In this document: positions 43,135 to 51,374 of the stretch, in pieces
Layout: the number at the start of each line of letters is the position of its first letter
Position numbering within the stretch: the stretch's first letter is position 1
DNA from: Lewinellaceae bacterium
Lineage (GTDB): Bacteria; Bacteroidota; Bacteroidia; Chitinophagales; Saprospiraceae
Length of the DNA stretch: 64,000 nucleotides
NCBI GenBank assembly: GCA_020636405.1
Contig: JACJXW010000007.1
Coordinates: 673,501-737,500 of the forward strand
Direction of reading: 5' to 3'
Program-made: the position numbers and the translations under genes
The notes under the pieces: generated by a model
What the model saw: the letters and a program-made list of their open reading frames with translations, nothing else
The model's database searches: none
Told to the model about the DNA's origin: nothing

Positions 43135-43956
43135 TCAAACGGGTATCCCTGCCATTTTCACCTGCTTGAGATGAAAGGCCTCCTCCTGCCCACTGTGCCG
43201 AATGATCAATTGGCCTGTTGCGTTGATTCCCCTGATCACTCCGGTGAACTGCTCGCCTCCGGGCCGCTCAAATAAAGCCTGCCGCCCCATTCCGTAGAGG
43301 TGCTGAAGGTATTCTTCGCCAATGGCGCGCCCCAGGCCCTTTTTCAGCTGCAGGTAGCGCTGCTCCAGGCTCTGGCAATATTCTTCGGCCAGTTGGTGTA
43401 GCTCGAAGGTTTTGCCGGTTTCCAAAAGCAGAGAGGTAGGGTTGGGAAGAAGAGGTGAAAATTGCTCCTGATTGACGTTAATGCCGGTACCAACTACACA
43501 ATTTTGAAACCCTTTTTGGCTGAGCGTCGTTTGTATGAGGATACCGGCAACTTTGCCGTCCCCAATGTAGATGTCATTGGGCCACTTGACTTTAACGGCT
43601 TTTTCTGTGTACCTTGTGATGAGGTCCCTGACTGACAAGGCTACGGCTTGGGTAAGCGAGAATTGTTGTTGGGGAGGAAGGAACGATGGATAGAGAATGA
43701 CGCTGAGCGTTAGGTTCAGCGCGGGTTCCGTCTCCCACGAACTGCCAATTTGTCCTCTTCCTGCAGTTTGATGGACAGCCGAAATGACAGTCCCTTCACT
43801 TGGTTTACTTTTTGATAAAAGTTCCAGTGCGTAGAGGTTGGTAGAGGGGAGCGAGAGGAACTCGTGAAAAACCTTTCCGACAAAAAGGGTGTTTTTCTTA
43901 CGCAAAAGAAATTTATTTGGTAATTTTATTTGTTTAAAGACAGAGCAATTAAGCAC
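43135..43956 (-). CDS. birA: Biotin-[acetyl-CoA carboxylase] ligase
   Basis: 273 aa (256 if the TTG at 43905 is the start; its following RKKNTLFVGK aligns better with family N-termini). Catalytic biotin/ATP site AVHQTAGRGQIGSSW (GRGRxG type), KWPNDIYIGDGKVAGILI and VVGTGINVNQ. The C-terminal SH3-like domain ends the protein. There is no N-terminal helix-turn-helix, so it is a class I, non-repressor BirA. Divergent from rsfS across a very short gap. A TATTTTTG box at 43972-43979 (minus strand) is a possible promoter. Confidence 0.93.
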   Translation of the reverse strand: MLNCSVFKQIKLPNKFLLRKKNTLFVGKVFHEFLSLPSTNLYALELLSKSKPSEGTVISAVHQTAGRGQIGSSWETEPALNLTLSVILYPSFLPPQQQFSLTQAVALSVRDLITRYTEKAVKVKWPNDIYIGDGKVAGILIQTTLSQKGFQNCVVGTGINVNQEQFSPLLPNPTSLLLETGKTFELHQLAEEYCQSLEQRYLQLKKGLGRAIGEEYLQHLYGMGRQALFERPGGEQFTGVIRGINATGQLIIRHSGQEEAFHLKQVKMAGIPV

Positions 43957-43992
43957 TTATTCATTAACGGACAAAAATAATAAAATCTGAGT

Positions 43993-44379
43993 TTGAATTC
44001 ACAAGCCAAAGTAAAGCAGCGCAGGCTCACTATCGAGGAATTAAACGAATTGATCATTGAAAGCATTCAGGATATCAAAGGCAAGAAGGTCGTCAAGCTC
44101 GACTTGCGCCGCCTGGAAGATGCACCCACTGATTTCTTCATAATTTGCGAGGGAGACTCCACCACTCAGGTCAAAGCTATCTCCGATAATATTCAGAAAC
44201 GGTTAAAAGAGGACGAACGGGTACTTCCCTCTCATGTAGAGGGGGAGCGCAACGCGCTTTGGATCTGTCTGGACTACTTCACCACCGTCGTTCACGTATT
44301 CTATCGGGATACGCGCTCTTTTTACGACCTGGAGCAGCTATGGAGCGATGCACGTTTCACAGAATATGAATCTTTATAG
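43993..44379 (+). CDS. rsfS: Ribosomal silencing factor RsfS
   Basis: 128 aa, TTG start. DUF143 fold: IIESIQDIKGKKVVKLDLRRL, FFIICEGDSTTQVKAISDNIQKRL, HVEGERNALWICLDYFTTVVHVFYRDTRSFYDLEQLWSDA. It binds uL14 on the 50S subunit and blocks subunit joining in slow growth. It lies upstream of ftsH with a gap of 226 bp, a neighbourhood common in Bacteroidota. Confidence 0.96.
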   Translation: MNSQAKVKQRRLTIEELNELIIESIQDIKGKKVVKLDLRRLEDAPTDFFIICEGDSTTQVKAISDNIQKRLKEDERVLPSHVEGERNALWICLDYFTTVVHVFYRDTRSFYDLEQLWSDARFTEYESL

Positions 44380-44605
44380 CTTTTGGCCAATACTTGGCCG
44401 ATATTTAGCAACGAAATGGCGGTTGCTGCGTTACTAAGGGTAAGTTTTTGGAAAAAAGCTGGATTGGCAAGGGCTTTGAGTAAATAGATTTTAAAGCGTA
44501 ACTGTTTACCTGCCTTCTGGGGCCCGTTGGCCAAGCCGGCCGTTTTTTAACCAAAGGTTCTGAACACAACTTCAGGTAACGGGCAGTACAAAAGAGGAAT
44601 TTTTG

Positions 44606-46609
44606 ATGGAAAACACAAATAATAATAATAACGAGAATGGTAAGCCATCAGGGCCAAAGTTCAATTCGTATTGGATATACGGGATAATAGCTTTGTTCCT
44701 GCTGGCCTTGAATTTCTACAGCATGTCTGAGGGCACTCAGGATCAGGTCGACCGCAACCGGCTGGGCGACATGATCAAGAGGCAGGAGGTCGAGCGTTTG
44801 ATCGTCGTCAACGAAAAACGTGCGTACATCTACATCAAGCCAAGTGCTCTCGATCAAAGAAAAGATTACTATTCCGACGCTTCCAAAAGCAGCTTCGGCG
44901 GTACCCGCTATCACTACTGGCGGGAGATCGGCTCGGTCGAATCCTTTGAAACCTGGCTCCAGGATATTCAGGACGACGCGGATATACCCCGCGGAGAGCA
45001 GATCAGCCCCAAATATGAAACCAAACAGAACTGGCTGACTCCGCTGCTGGGGTGGGTGCTGCCCATCGTCATCGTGGTGGCCATCTGGATATTCATCATG
45101 CGCCGGGTCAGTGGTGGCGCCGGCGGCGCCGGTGCGCAGATCTTCAACATCGGCAAATCAAAAGCTACCCTCTTCGATCAGAACAGCAAGGTTTCGGTCA
45201 CTTTCGAAGATGTCGCCGGCCTGGATGAGGCGAAAGAGGAAGTGATGGAAGTCGTCGATTTCCTGAAAAACCCCAAAAAATACACCGCCCTGGGCGGGAA
45301 GATACCAAAGGGAGTACTCCTCGTCGGCCCTCCGGGTACGGGCAAGACCCTCCTCGCCAAAGCCGTAGCCGGTGAAGCGGGGGTGCCGTTCTTTTCCATC
45401 TCCGGTTCGGATTTCGTGGAGATGTTCGTCGGTGTCGGGGCCTCCCGCGTCCGCGACCTCTTCAAACAGGCCCGCGAGAAAGCGCCCTGTATCGTTTTCA
45501 TCGATGAGATCGATGCTATTGGACGGGCCAGAGGGCGCAACAGCTTCCAGGGTGGAAATGACGAAAGGGAGAATACCCTCAACCAACTGCTGGTGGAAAT
45601 GGACGGCTTCAGCACCGACAAAGGCGTCATCCTCATGGCGGCCACCAACCGGCCAGATGTACTGGACACAGCGCTGCTCCGCCCCGGCCGCTTCGACCGC
45701 CAGATCGGTATTGACCGCCCCGACCTCAAAGGACGGAAGGCAATCTTTGCCGTTCACCTGAAGAATATCAAGACTGGCCCCGATCTGGCACCCGAAGTGC
45801 TTTCGGAAATGACCCCGGGTTTTGCCGGCGCCGATATTGCCAACATCTGTAACGAAGCAGCCCTGGTGGCTGCCCGCCGCAATAAGAAAGCGGTGGATAT
45901 GGATGATTTCAACTACGCGCTGGACCGTGTCATCGGTGGTTTGGAAAAGAAAAATAAACTGATCTCTCCCGAAGAAAAGGAGATCATTGCTTACCACGAG
46001 GCAGGGCACGCTATCTGCGGGTGGTACCTCGAACATGCCTCCCCTCTGGTGAAGGTGACTATCGTTCCACGGGGTATCGGTACGCTGGGATATGCCCAAT
46101 ACCTTCCCAAGGAAGAGTACATTACCCGTACCGAACAATTGCTCGACCGGATGTGCATGACCTTCGGAGGCCGCGCCGCCGAATCTATGATCTTCGGCAA
46201 GATCTCTACCGGCGCCCAGAACGACCTCGACCAGGTAACCAAGATGGCCTATAGCATGGTCACTATCTTCGGTATGAACGAAAAGGTCGGCCAGGTATCC
46301 TTCTATGGAATGTCACAGGACCAGTTCCAGCGCCCTTACTCCGATGAAACGGCTACCCTGATCGATGATGAGGTTCGCAAAATGGTGGAATCTCAATATC
46401 AGAGAGCCAAAAAATTGCTACAGGAGCGGAAGAGCGAATTGGAGATCCTTGCCCAGGCGCTGTTGGAAAAAGAGGTGCTGCTCAAGTCGGATGTAGAGCG
46501 CATGATCGGGTCCCGCCCGCAAGGAGTGGATGGAGAATCCAAGAGGAACGGTGTCCCGGCTGCCGAAGAAATAGAAGAGGAACCGGAAGCACCCCGGGAA
46601 AAGATATAA
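44606..46609 (+). CDS. ftsH: ATP-dependent zinc metalloprotease FtsH
   Basis: 667 aa from the ATG at 44606, preceded by GAGG; a TTG codon just before is not needed. Asn-rich N-terminus, two membrane helices (about 21-38 and 147-166) and a periplasmic domain between them. AAA domain with Walker A GPPGTGKT (about 239-246), Walker B IVFIDEIDAIG and SRH ATNRPDVLD. Zinc site HEAGH near residue 463. It degrades misfolded membrane proteins and, in many bacteria, LpxC. A terminator at 46632-46668 lies between it and the convergent EamA gene. Confidence 0.98.
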   Translation: MENTNNNNNENGKPSGPKFNSYWIYGIIALFLLALNFYSMSEGTQDQVDRNRLGDMIKRQEVERLIVVNEKRAYIYIKPSALDQRKDYYSDASKSSFGGTRYHYWREIGSVESFETWLQDIQDDADIPRGEQISPKYETKQNWLTPLLGWVLPIVIVVAIWIFIMRRVSGGAGGAGAQIFNIGKSKATLFDQNSKVSVTFEDVAGLDEAKEEVMEVVDFLKNPKKYTALGGKIPKGVLLVGPPGTGKTLLAKAVAGEAGVPFFSISGSDFVEMFVGVGASRVRDLFKQAREKAPCIVFIDEIDAIGRARGRNSFQGGNDERENTLNQLLVEMDGFSTDKGVILMAATNRPDVLDTALLRPGRFDRQIGIDRPDLKGRKAIFAVHLKNIKTGPDLAPEVLSEMTPGFAGADIANICNEAALVAARRNKKAVDMDDFNYALDRVIGGLEKKNKLISPEEKEIIAYHEAGHAICGWYLEHASPLVKVTIVPRGIGTLGYAQYLPKEEYITRTEQLLDRMCMTFGGRAAESMIFGKISTGAQNDLDQVTKMAYSMVTIFGMNEKVGQVSFYGMSQDQFQRPYSDETATLIDDEVRKMVESQYQRAKKLLQERKSELEILAQALLEKEVLLKSDVERMIGSRPQGVDGESKRNGVPAAEEIEEEPEAPREKI

Positions 46610-46631
46610 GCAGGGTTTGAGAACAACCCGG

Positions 46632-46668
46632 AGCGGCCAAAGCCCTTATCGCGGGCCTTGGCCGCTTT
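46632..46668. terminator. Bidirectional terminator between ftsH and EamA gene
   Basis: AGCGGCCAAAGCCC (46632-46645) pairs with GGGCCTTGGCCGCT (46653-46666) with one mismatch; TTCGTTTCG follows on the plus strand. It overlaps the last codons of the EamA gene. Confidence 0.7.
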
Positions 46669-47584
46669 CGTTTCGGGCCTTTTGCGCAGATCCTTTTCGC
46701 AGCAGTGGATAACTGAACACGGCAGCGAGGATGATCAAAACACCCCAATAAAAGCCGGCAGACAAATCTTTGTGTTCTTTCAAAATTAACCACGCCATGG
46801 CAATGCCGTAAACAGGCTCGAGATTAATGGCCAGATTGGATGCAAAGGCAGAAAGATAACGGAGGGACCGCAATGCCAGAATGTAGGCGAGGGTGGTACA
46901 CAACAAGGAAAGAATGATGAGGTACACCCAGTCGGCCCGGGAGGGAAAAAACTGTAGCGGCCCTTCACTCTGGCTGAGAAATAGGGGGAGCGCAAGGGTG
47001 AGAAATAACCAGGCACTACCCAATTCGAGAAAGGTGATGCTCATTTCGTCCGACTTCCCGATGAGCTTTTTATTGAGCGTAGCAAACAGGGCTGCCATCA
47101 GAGCGGCAGACAGCCCCATAAGTATGCCCACGTTCATGGACGATGCGGTGCTGTTAACGATAAGCGCCATCCCGGGGATAACCGCCAAACCGATCATGAC
47201 CTCGTGCCGGCGTACTTTCCGACGCATGACGATCGGCTCTACCAAAGCGGTGAAAAAGGACGTGGTTGCCATGCAGATCAGCGTAATGGAGGCATTGGCC
47301 AGCTTGATGGCCCCATAGAAGGCAAGCCAGTGGAAAGCAACCAGTACCCCAATGGCCATAAATTGAAAGATCGTAGCCCGGGGCAGGCTGCGGAGAGCTT
47401 GGCCGCCACGGACCAGGAAAAGCAGGCTGATGGTGGTGATCAGAACCCTCCACCAGACAATGGCAAGGGCGGAAAGTTGAATGAGGCTACCCAAAATGGC
47501 CGTAAAGCCAAAAAGAAGAACGGCAATATGAAGCTCCAGGTAGGCCCGCTTTTCGTTATTCATGAGTATTGGTTTGGGCTGCAA
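46646..47584 (-). CDS. EamA family (drug/metabolite) transporter
   Basis: 312 aa with ten predicted helices in two EamA repeats (first about 10-140 with FHWLAFYGAIKLANASITLI, second about 160-290 with LLCTTLAYILALRSLRYLSAF and NLEPVYGIAMAWLILKE). It is probably a metabolite exporter; substrate unknown. Convergent with ftsH. Confidence 0.92.
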   Translation of the reverse strand: MQPKPILMNNEKRAYLELHIAVLLFGFTAILGSLIQLSALAIVWWRVLITTISLLFLVRGGQALRSLPRATIFQFMAIGVLVAFHWLAFYGAIKLANASITLICMATTSFFTALVEPIVMRRKVRRHEVMIGLAVIPGMALIVNSTASSMNVGILMGLSAALMAALFATLNKKLIGKSDEMSITFLELGSAWLFLTLALPLFLSQSEGPLQFFPSRADWVYLIILSLLCTTLAYILALRSLRYLSAFASNLAINLEPVYGIAMAWLILKEHKDLSAGFYWGVLIILAAVFSYPLLRKGSAQKARNESGQGPR

Positions 47585-47610
47585 AGCAAAAAAAATAAAG
47601 AGACTTTCCG

Positions 47611-47618
47611 TATCTTTG
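47611..47618 (+). promoter_or_regulatory. -7 promoter box of the peroxiredoxin gene
   Basis: TATCTTTG matches TAnnTTTG. The expected leader is about 115 bases. No -33 TTG at the right spacing. Confidence 0.5.
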
Positions 47619-47738
47619 AGGCCTGTAAATAATGGAAAAGCTCTGAACGGGCCTCTCCCATCTACTGTTTATCAGTGGATAAAATAAAATACAAGGCAGC
47701 ACCAGGATGCCGCCATTGAAGAACAAAAAAAACGGTTA

Positions 47739-48212
47739 ATGATGGCTGTAAATGTAGGTGACAAGGCACCTTCCTTCTCTCTGTACTCTTCTGATAAAAA
47801 AGAAGTGTCGCTCAAGGATTACGAAGGGAAAAACGTACTCCTTCTTTTCTTTCCTATGGCATTTACCAGCGTGTGCACCCAGGAGCTCTGCTCCATGCGG
47901 GACAACATCGCCGATTTCAATGAAGTAGAGGCGGAAGTTTTAGCGGTCTCTGTCGATTCTCCCTTTACTCTGGATAAGTTCAAGCAGGACCAGCAATTCA
48001 ATTTCCCTTTGCTTTCCGACTTCAATAAGGAGGTGTCCCGCGCCTATGGAACCCTTTATGAAGAATTCGTTCTGGGTTTGAGGGGAGTTGCCAAGCGCTC
48101 TGCCTTTGTGATCGATAAAAACGGCGTGGTGCGGTACGCCGAGGTGCTGGACAGTGCAGGAGACCTTCCCAATTTTGAGGCCGTTAAGGAAACTTTAAGC
48201 AAACTCAATTAG
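47739..48212 (+). CDS. Peroxiredoxin (AhpE/PrxQ-like)
   Basis: 157 aa; two ATG codons in a row, so the start may be 47742. Thioredoxin fold with the peroxidatic Cys in FFPMAFTSVCTQELCSMRD; a second Cys five residues later, in the next helix, could be resolving. Later motifs are VLAVSVDSPFTLDKF, FPLLSDFNKEVSRAYG and RSAFVIDKNGVVRY. It reduces peroxides in the cytoplasm. Upstream of clpS by 71 bp; it may share a transcript. Confidence 0.93.
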   Translation: MMAVNVGDKAPSFSLYSSDKKEVSLKDYEGKNVLLLFFPMAFTSVCTQELCSMRDNIADFNEVEAEVLAVSVDSPFTLDKFKQDQQFNFPLLSDFNKEVSRAYGTLYEEFVLGLRGVAKRSAFVIDKNGVVRYAEVLDSAGDLPNFEAVKETLSKLN

Positions 48213-48283
48213 TTGGTTGAAGTATATCCAATTGGTAACCAACCATAAACGAACCAGAATCATCAACTCTAAAATCCGGAAAT

Positions 48284-48586
48284 ATGAACAATGAGCTGTA
48301 CAACCACACAGTAGAAGAGCTGGAGGAAGTTGTCGTTGAAGACGAAGGTTCGGATATAGGCGAACTGGCACAGCTCATTGTCTACAACGATGACCACAAT
48401 ACTTTTGACTGGGTCATTCAATGTTTCCAGGAGGTGCTCAACCATACCCTGGAACAGGCAGAGCAACTTTCGCTCCTTATCCATTTCAAAGGCAAAGCTA
48501 CCGTCAAGACAGCTCCAAAGAATGTACTTAAGCCCAAGAAAGATGCCCTGGTCGACCGGGGCCTTTCCGCTGTGATTGAAGAGTAA
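48284..48586 (+). CDS. clpS: ATP-dependent Clp protease adaptor ClpS
   Basis: 100 aa. Core ClpS fold: LIVYNDDHNTFDWVIQCFQEVL with the substrate-pocket residues in YNDDHNTFD, then QLSLLIHFKGKATVKTA. The acidic N-terminal extension is typical. ClpS delivers proteins bearing N-terminal Leu, Phe, Tyr or Trp to ClpAP/ClpCP. The gene lies 19 bp upstream of aat, which makes such N-terminal residues, so the full primary N-degron module is together. Confidence 0.94.
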   Translation: MNNELYNHTVEELEEVVVEDEGSDIGELAQLIVYNDDHNTFDWVIQCFQEVLNHTLEQAEQLSLLIHFKGKATVKTAPKNVLKPKKDALVDRGLSAVIEE

Positions 48587-48605
48587 AAAAAGACCACAGT
48601 AAAGA

Positions 48606-49304
48606 ATGCCCATTTTCTGGCTTTCTGAACACAACCTCGTTTTCCCTAACCCCGAACTTGCCGATCCTCAGGGCGTACTGGCCATTGGCGGCGACCTGTC
48701 TCCCCAGCGCTTACTCAAGGCCTATTCCATGGGTATTTTCCCCTGGTTTGGCCCCGGAGAACCCATCCTTTGGTGGTCGCCGGACCCCCGCTTCGTCCTT
48801 TTCCCTGATGAACTCAAAGTGGCCCGTAGTATGCGGCCGTACTTTAACCAACGCAAGTTTGATGTCACCTTCGATGGCCAGTTTGAAACCGTGATGCGTA
48901 AGTGTGCCGCACAATACCGCCCCGGGCAGGGGGGAACCTGGATCACTAAAGGAATGGTCAAGGGATATACCCGGCTTCACGAAATGGGATATGCCCATTC
49001 GGTAGAGGTCATGCAGGACGGCCAATTGGTGGGTGGGCTTTACGGAATTGCCCTGGGCAGGATCTTCTTTGGCGAGTCTATGTTCTCGGAAGTGAATAAC
49101 GCCTCCAAATTCGGTTTCATTACACTGGTGCGCCAACTGGAGAAAAAGGGCTTCTGGCTGGTCGACTGCCAACAGGAAACCCGCCATCTGGCCAGCCTGG
49201 GTGCGCGAAGCATAGCCCGGGAACAATTCCTGGGCCTGCTGGAAAAGAATGGGGCCGAGCCAATGGCCCCGGGAAGTTGGTCGGATTGGGGGGAAGAAAA
49301 TTAA
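48606..49304 (+). CDS. aat: Leucyl/phenylalanyl-tRNA-protein transferase
   Basis: 232 aa. Family motifs FPNPELADPQGVLAIGGDLSPQRLLKAYSMGIFPWF, PILWWSPDPRFVLFP, GGTWITKGMVKGYTRLHEMGYAHSVEV and GRIFFGESMFSEVNNASKFGFI. It adds Leu or Phe to the N-terminus of proteins that start with Arg or Lys. In an operon with clpS; the M23 peptidase gene follows after 15 bp. Confidence 0.97.
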   Translation: MPIFWLSEHNLVFPNPELADPQGVLAIGGDLSPQRLLKAYSMGIFPWFGPGEPILWWSPDPRFVLFPDELKVARSMRPYFNQRKFDVTFDGQFETVMRKCAAQYRPGQGGTWITKGMVKGYTRLHEMGYAHSVEVMQDGQLVGGLYGIALGRIFFGESMFSEVNNASKFGFITLVRQLEKKGFWLVDCQQETRHLASLGARSIAREQFLGLLEKNGAEPMAPGSWSDWGEEN

Positions 49305-49319
49305 CAGCATCGGCATTTC

Positions 49320-51032
49320 ATGAGAAGTACCTTCACCATATCCATTCTCCTGTTACTGTTTTCCTTCACTTTCCGGGAAGAAACCGCCTATCCTCGGGAT
49401 TATTTTACCCTTCCGGTTTCCGGCCCGCTGCGCCTCTCCGGTACCTTCGGTGAGCTGCGCCCCGGCCACTTCCATGCCGGAATAGACCTTAAAGGCAGCG
49501 TTGGCGATGTGCTCCTGGCAGCTGCAGAGGGTTACGTTTCCCGGGTCACGGTCTCACCGGATGGTTACGGTAAGGTGATCTACCTGTCTCACCCAAACGG
49601 GTATACGACCATCTATGCCCATATGGACCATTTCAACCCGGAGCTGGAGGCCTACGTTCGGAGCCATCAGTACGCAGAGGAATCCTTTTCTGTGGACCTT
49701 CACCCCGAACCGGGGCAGTTCCCCGTCGAAAAGGGGGCCATTATCGGGGCCATGGGGCTCACCGGCCATTCTTTTGGCCCGCATCTGCATTTTGAGGTCC
49801 GGGACAGAGCGGGAAAGGCGGTGATCAATCCTCTGAATTTTGGCCTGCCGGTTGCTGACCACCGGCCACCTTCCCTGAGGCGCCTCCGCCTGTATGCTAT
49901 CGATGAACAGGGTACCTCCTATATGCAGGAGGAGGCCCGTCTGCGCAAAGGAAAAGACAACCATTTTTTTCTGGTACAGGGTGACACCCTGTACACCACG
50001 GCTGCTCTGTCTGCTCTGGGACTGGAGGTATACGATCAGCAGGACGAGGCAGATAACCGCAATGGGATCTACTCGTTGAAGCTATATTATGACGATTCCT
50101 TGTCCTTCTATTTTGATATGGAGCGCTTCCTGCAGGAGGAAACCCGATACCTCAATGCACACCTGGATTATGCCGCCCTGGAAGAGAACGGCGAATTCTT
50201 CAATCGGCTTTACCGGATGCCCGGCAATGCCTTTTCCAACTATGTGAAAGAAGAAGGTGTTGTACCGCTCCGGGAGGGAGGGGCGGTGCAGGTCCACTTG
50301 CAGGCTGGGGATATAAGCGGTAATACGTCAGAGCTGGCTTTCTGGTTGAAGCGGATTCCCGCCAAAGCGGAGCCACCAAAACCCTTTTACAATTATCAGC
50401 TGCCCTTTGATGCACCCAGCATCATCCGAACCCCTTCTCTGTTCCTGCATTTTCCCGGAGGCAGCCTTTATGAGAACCTTAATTTTCATTATGAACCTGT
50501 CCTGGAAGATTCCTATGGCGTCTACTCGCTGGTTCATCACGTTCATCATCCGGGAATCCCTCTACACCAGCCCTTCGACATCGGCATTCGGCCAACCCTG
50601 TTGATACCAGATCAGCTCCGGGATAAAGCTTTTATTGCCTATTGTGGCAGCGGCGGCGCCGTTGTCAACTGCGGAGGGCAATGGAAAGACGGTTTCCTGC
50701 AGGGCCGGGCCCGTTCGCTCGGCGCCTACTGTATCCTTACGGATGACGAACCTCCTGTCATCGAACCGCTCAACTCGCGGGGAGGCCCGCGCCGGGCCGC
50801 TTCCATCGCCTTCCGCATCAGCGATAACTACGAAACTGCCGGCGATGTGCCCGGCCTTTCCTACCGGGGAACGGTCGACGGCCGTTGGGTGTTATTCGAA
50901 TACGATGCCAAGAGTGGCCGGCTGGAATATTTTTTCGAAGCTACCCTGGCGCAGGGCGTGCACCAGTTGAGGCTGGAAGTGAAGGATGCCATGGACAATA
51001 CGGCAGTGTTCGAGCAAGCCTTCAGTCGTTAG
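49320..51032 (+). CDS. M23 family metallopeptidase, exported
   Basis: 570 aa. N-terminal hydrophobic signal (FTISILLLLFSFTF). The M23 LytM domain lies at about residues 30-175, with HFHAGIDLKG (His52, Asp56) and GHSFGPHLHFEVRD (His154, His156), all zinc/catalytic residues present. Residues about 180-570 are beta-rich and typical of Bacteroidota M23 proteins of this length, with no named domain. It should cut peptidoglycan cross-bridges. It follows aat closely, probably in the same transcript. Confidence 0.9.
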   Translation: MRSTFTISILLLLFSFTFREETAYPRDYFTLPVSGPLRLSGTFGELRPGHFHAGIDLKGSVGDVLLAAAEGYVSRVTVSPDGYGKVIYLSHPNGYTTIYAHMDHFNPELEAYVRSHQYAEESFSVDLHPEPGQFPVEKGAIIGAMGLTGHSFGPHLHFEVRDRAGKAVINPLNFGLPVADHRPPSLRRLRLYAIDEQGTSYMQEEARLRKGKDNHFFLVQGDTLYTTAALSALGLEVYDQQDEADNRNGIYSLKLYYDDSLSFYFDMERFLQEETRYLNAHLDYAALEENGEFFNRLYRMPGNAFSNYVKEEGVVPLREGGAVQVHLQAGDISGNTSELAFWLKRIPAKAEPPKPFYNYQLPFDAPSIIRTPSLFLHFPGGSLYENLNFHYEPVLEDSYGVYSLVHHVHHPGIPLHQPFDIGIRPTLLIPDQLRDKAFIAYCGSGGAVVNCGGQWKDGFLQGRARSLGAYCILTDDEPPVIEPLNSRGGPRRAASIAFRISDNYETAGDVPGLSYRGTVDGRWVLFEYDAKSGRLEYFFEATLAQGVHQLRLEVKDAMDNTAVFEQAFSR

Positions 51033-51111
51033 GTAGCGGCGGTTGTTATCATTTTTTTAACATTTTCTTCCCCAACATCATCGGGTATGGCCTTCGTCCT
51101 GTATAAAAAAA

Positions 51112-51351
51112 ATGAACGCCATGAAAACGATCCGCTTTTTTCTCTCTGCCACCCTTTTTGCCATGCTTTCCTTTGCCTGTAATCACGATGACGACGGCTT
51201 TAACTGCGAGGCAGTAGAGCCCTCGGATGATTGTATATGCTACCAGATCTATGCTCCGGTATGTGGATGTGACGGGGTAACCTACGGGAATGACTGTATT
51301 GCCAGGTGCCACGGCATTTTCGATTACGAGACCGGAGAATGTGGAAATTAA
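51112..51351 (+). CDS. Kazal-type protease inhibitor lipoprotein
   Basis: 79 aa; ATG 51121 is an alternative start. Lipoprotein signal FFLSATLFAMLSFAC, then NHDDD, an acidic stretch right after the lipidated Cys as in surface-export signals of Bacteroidota lipoproteins. A single Kazal domain follows: six Cys (CICYQIYAPVCGCDG, TYGNDCIARC, GEC) with the conserved PVCG.DG.TY core. By alignment with ovomucoid, P1 is Gln (Cys-Tyr-Gln-Ile). It would inhibit serine proteases at the cell surface. It lies 23 bp upstream of a serpin gene. Confidence 0.88.
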   Translation: MNAMKTIRFFLSATLFAMLSFACNHDDDGFNCEAVEPSDDCICYQIYAPVCGCDGVTYGNDCIARCHGIFDYETGECGN

Positions 51352-51374
51352 ATGGAAAAGTAAAATTCGATGTC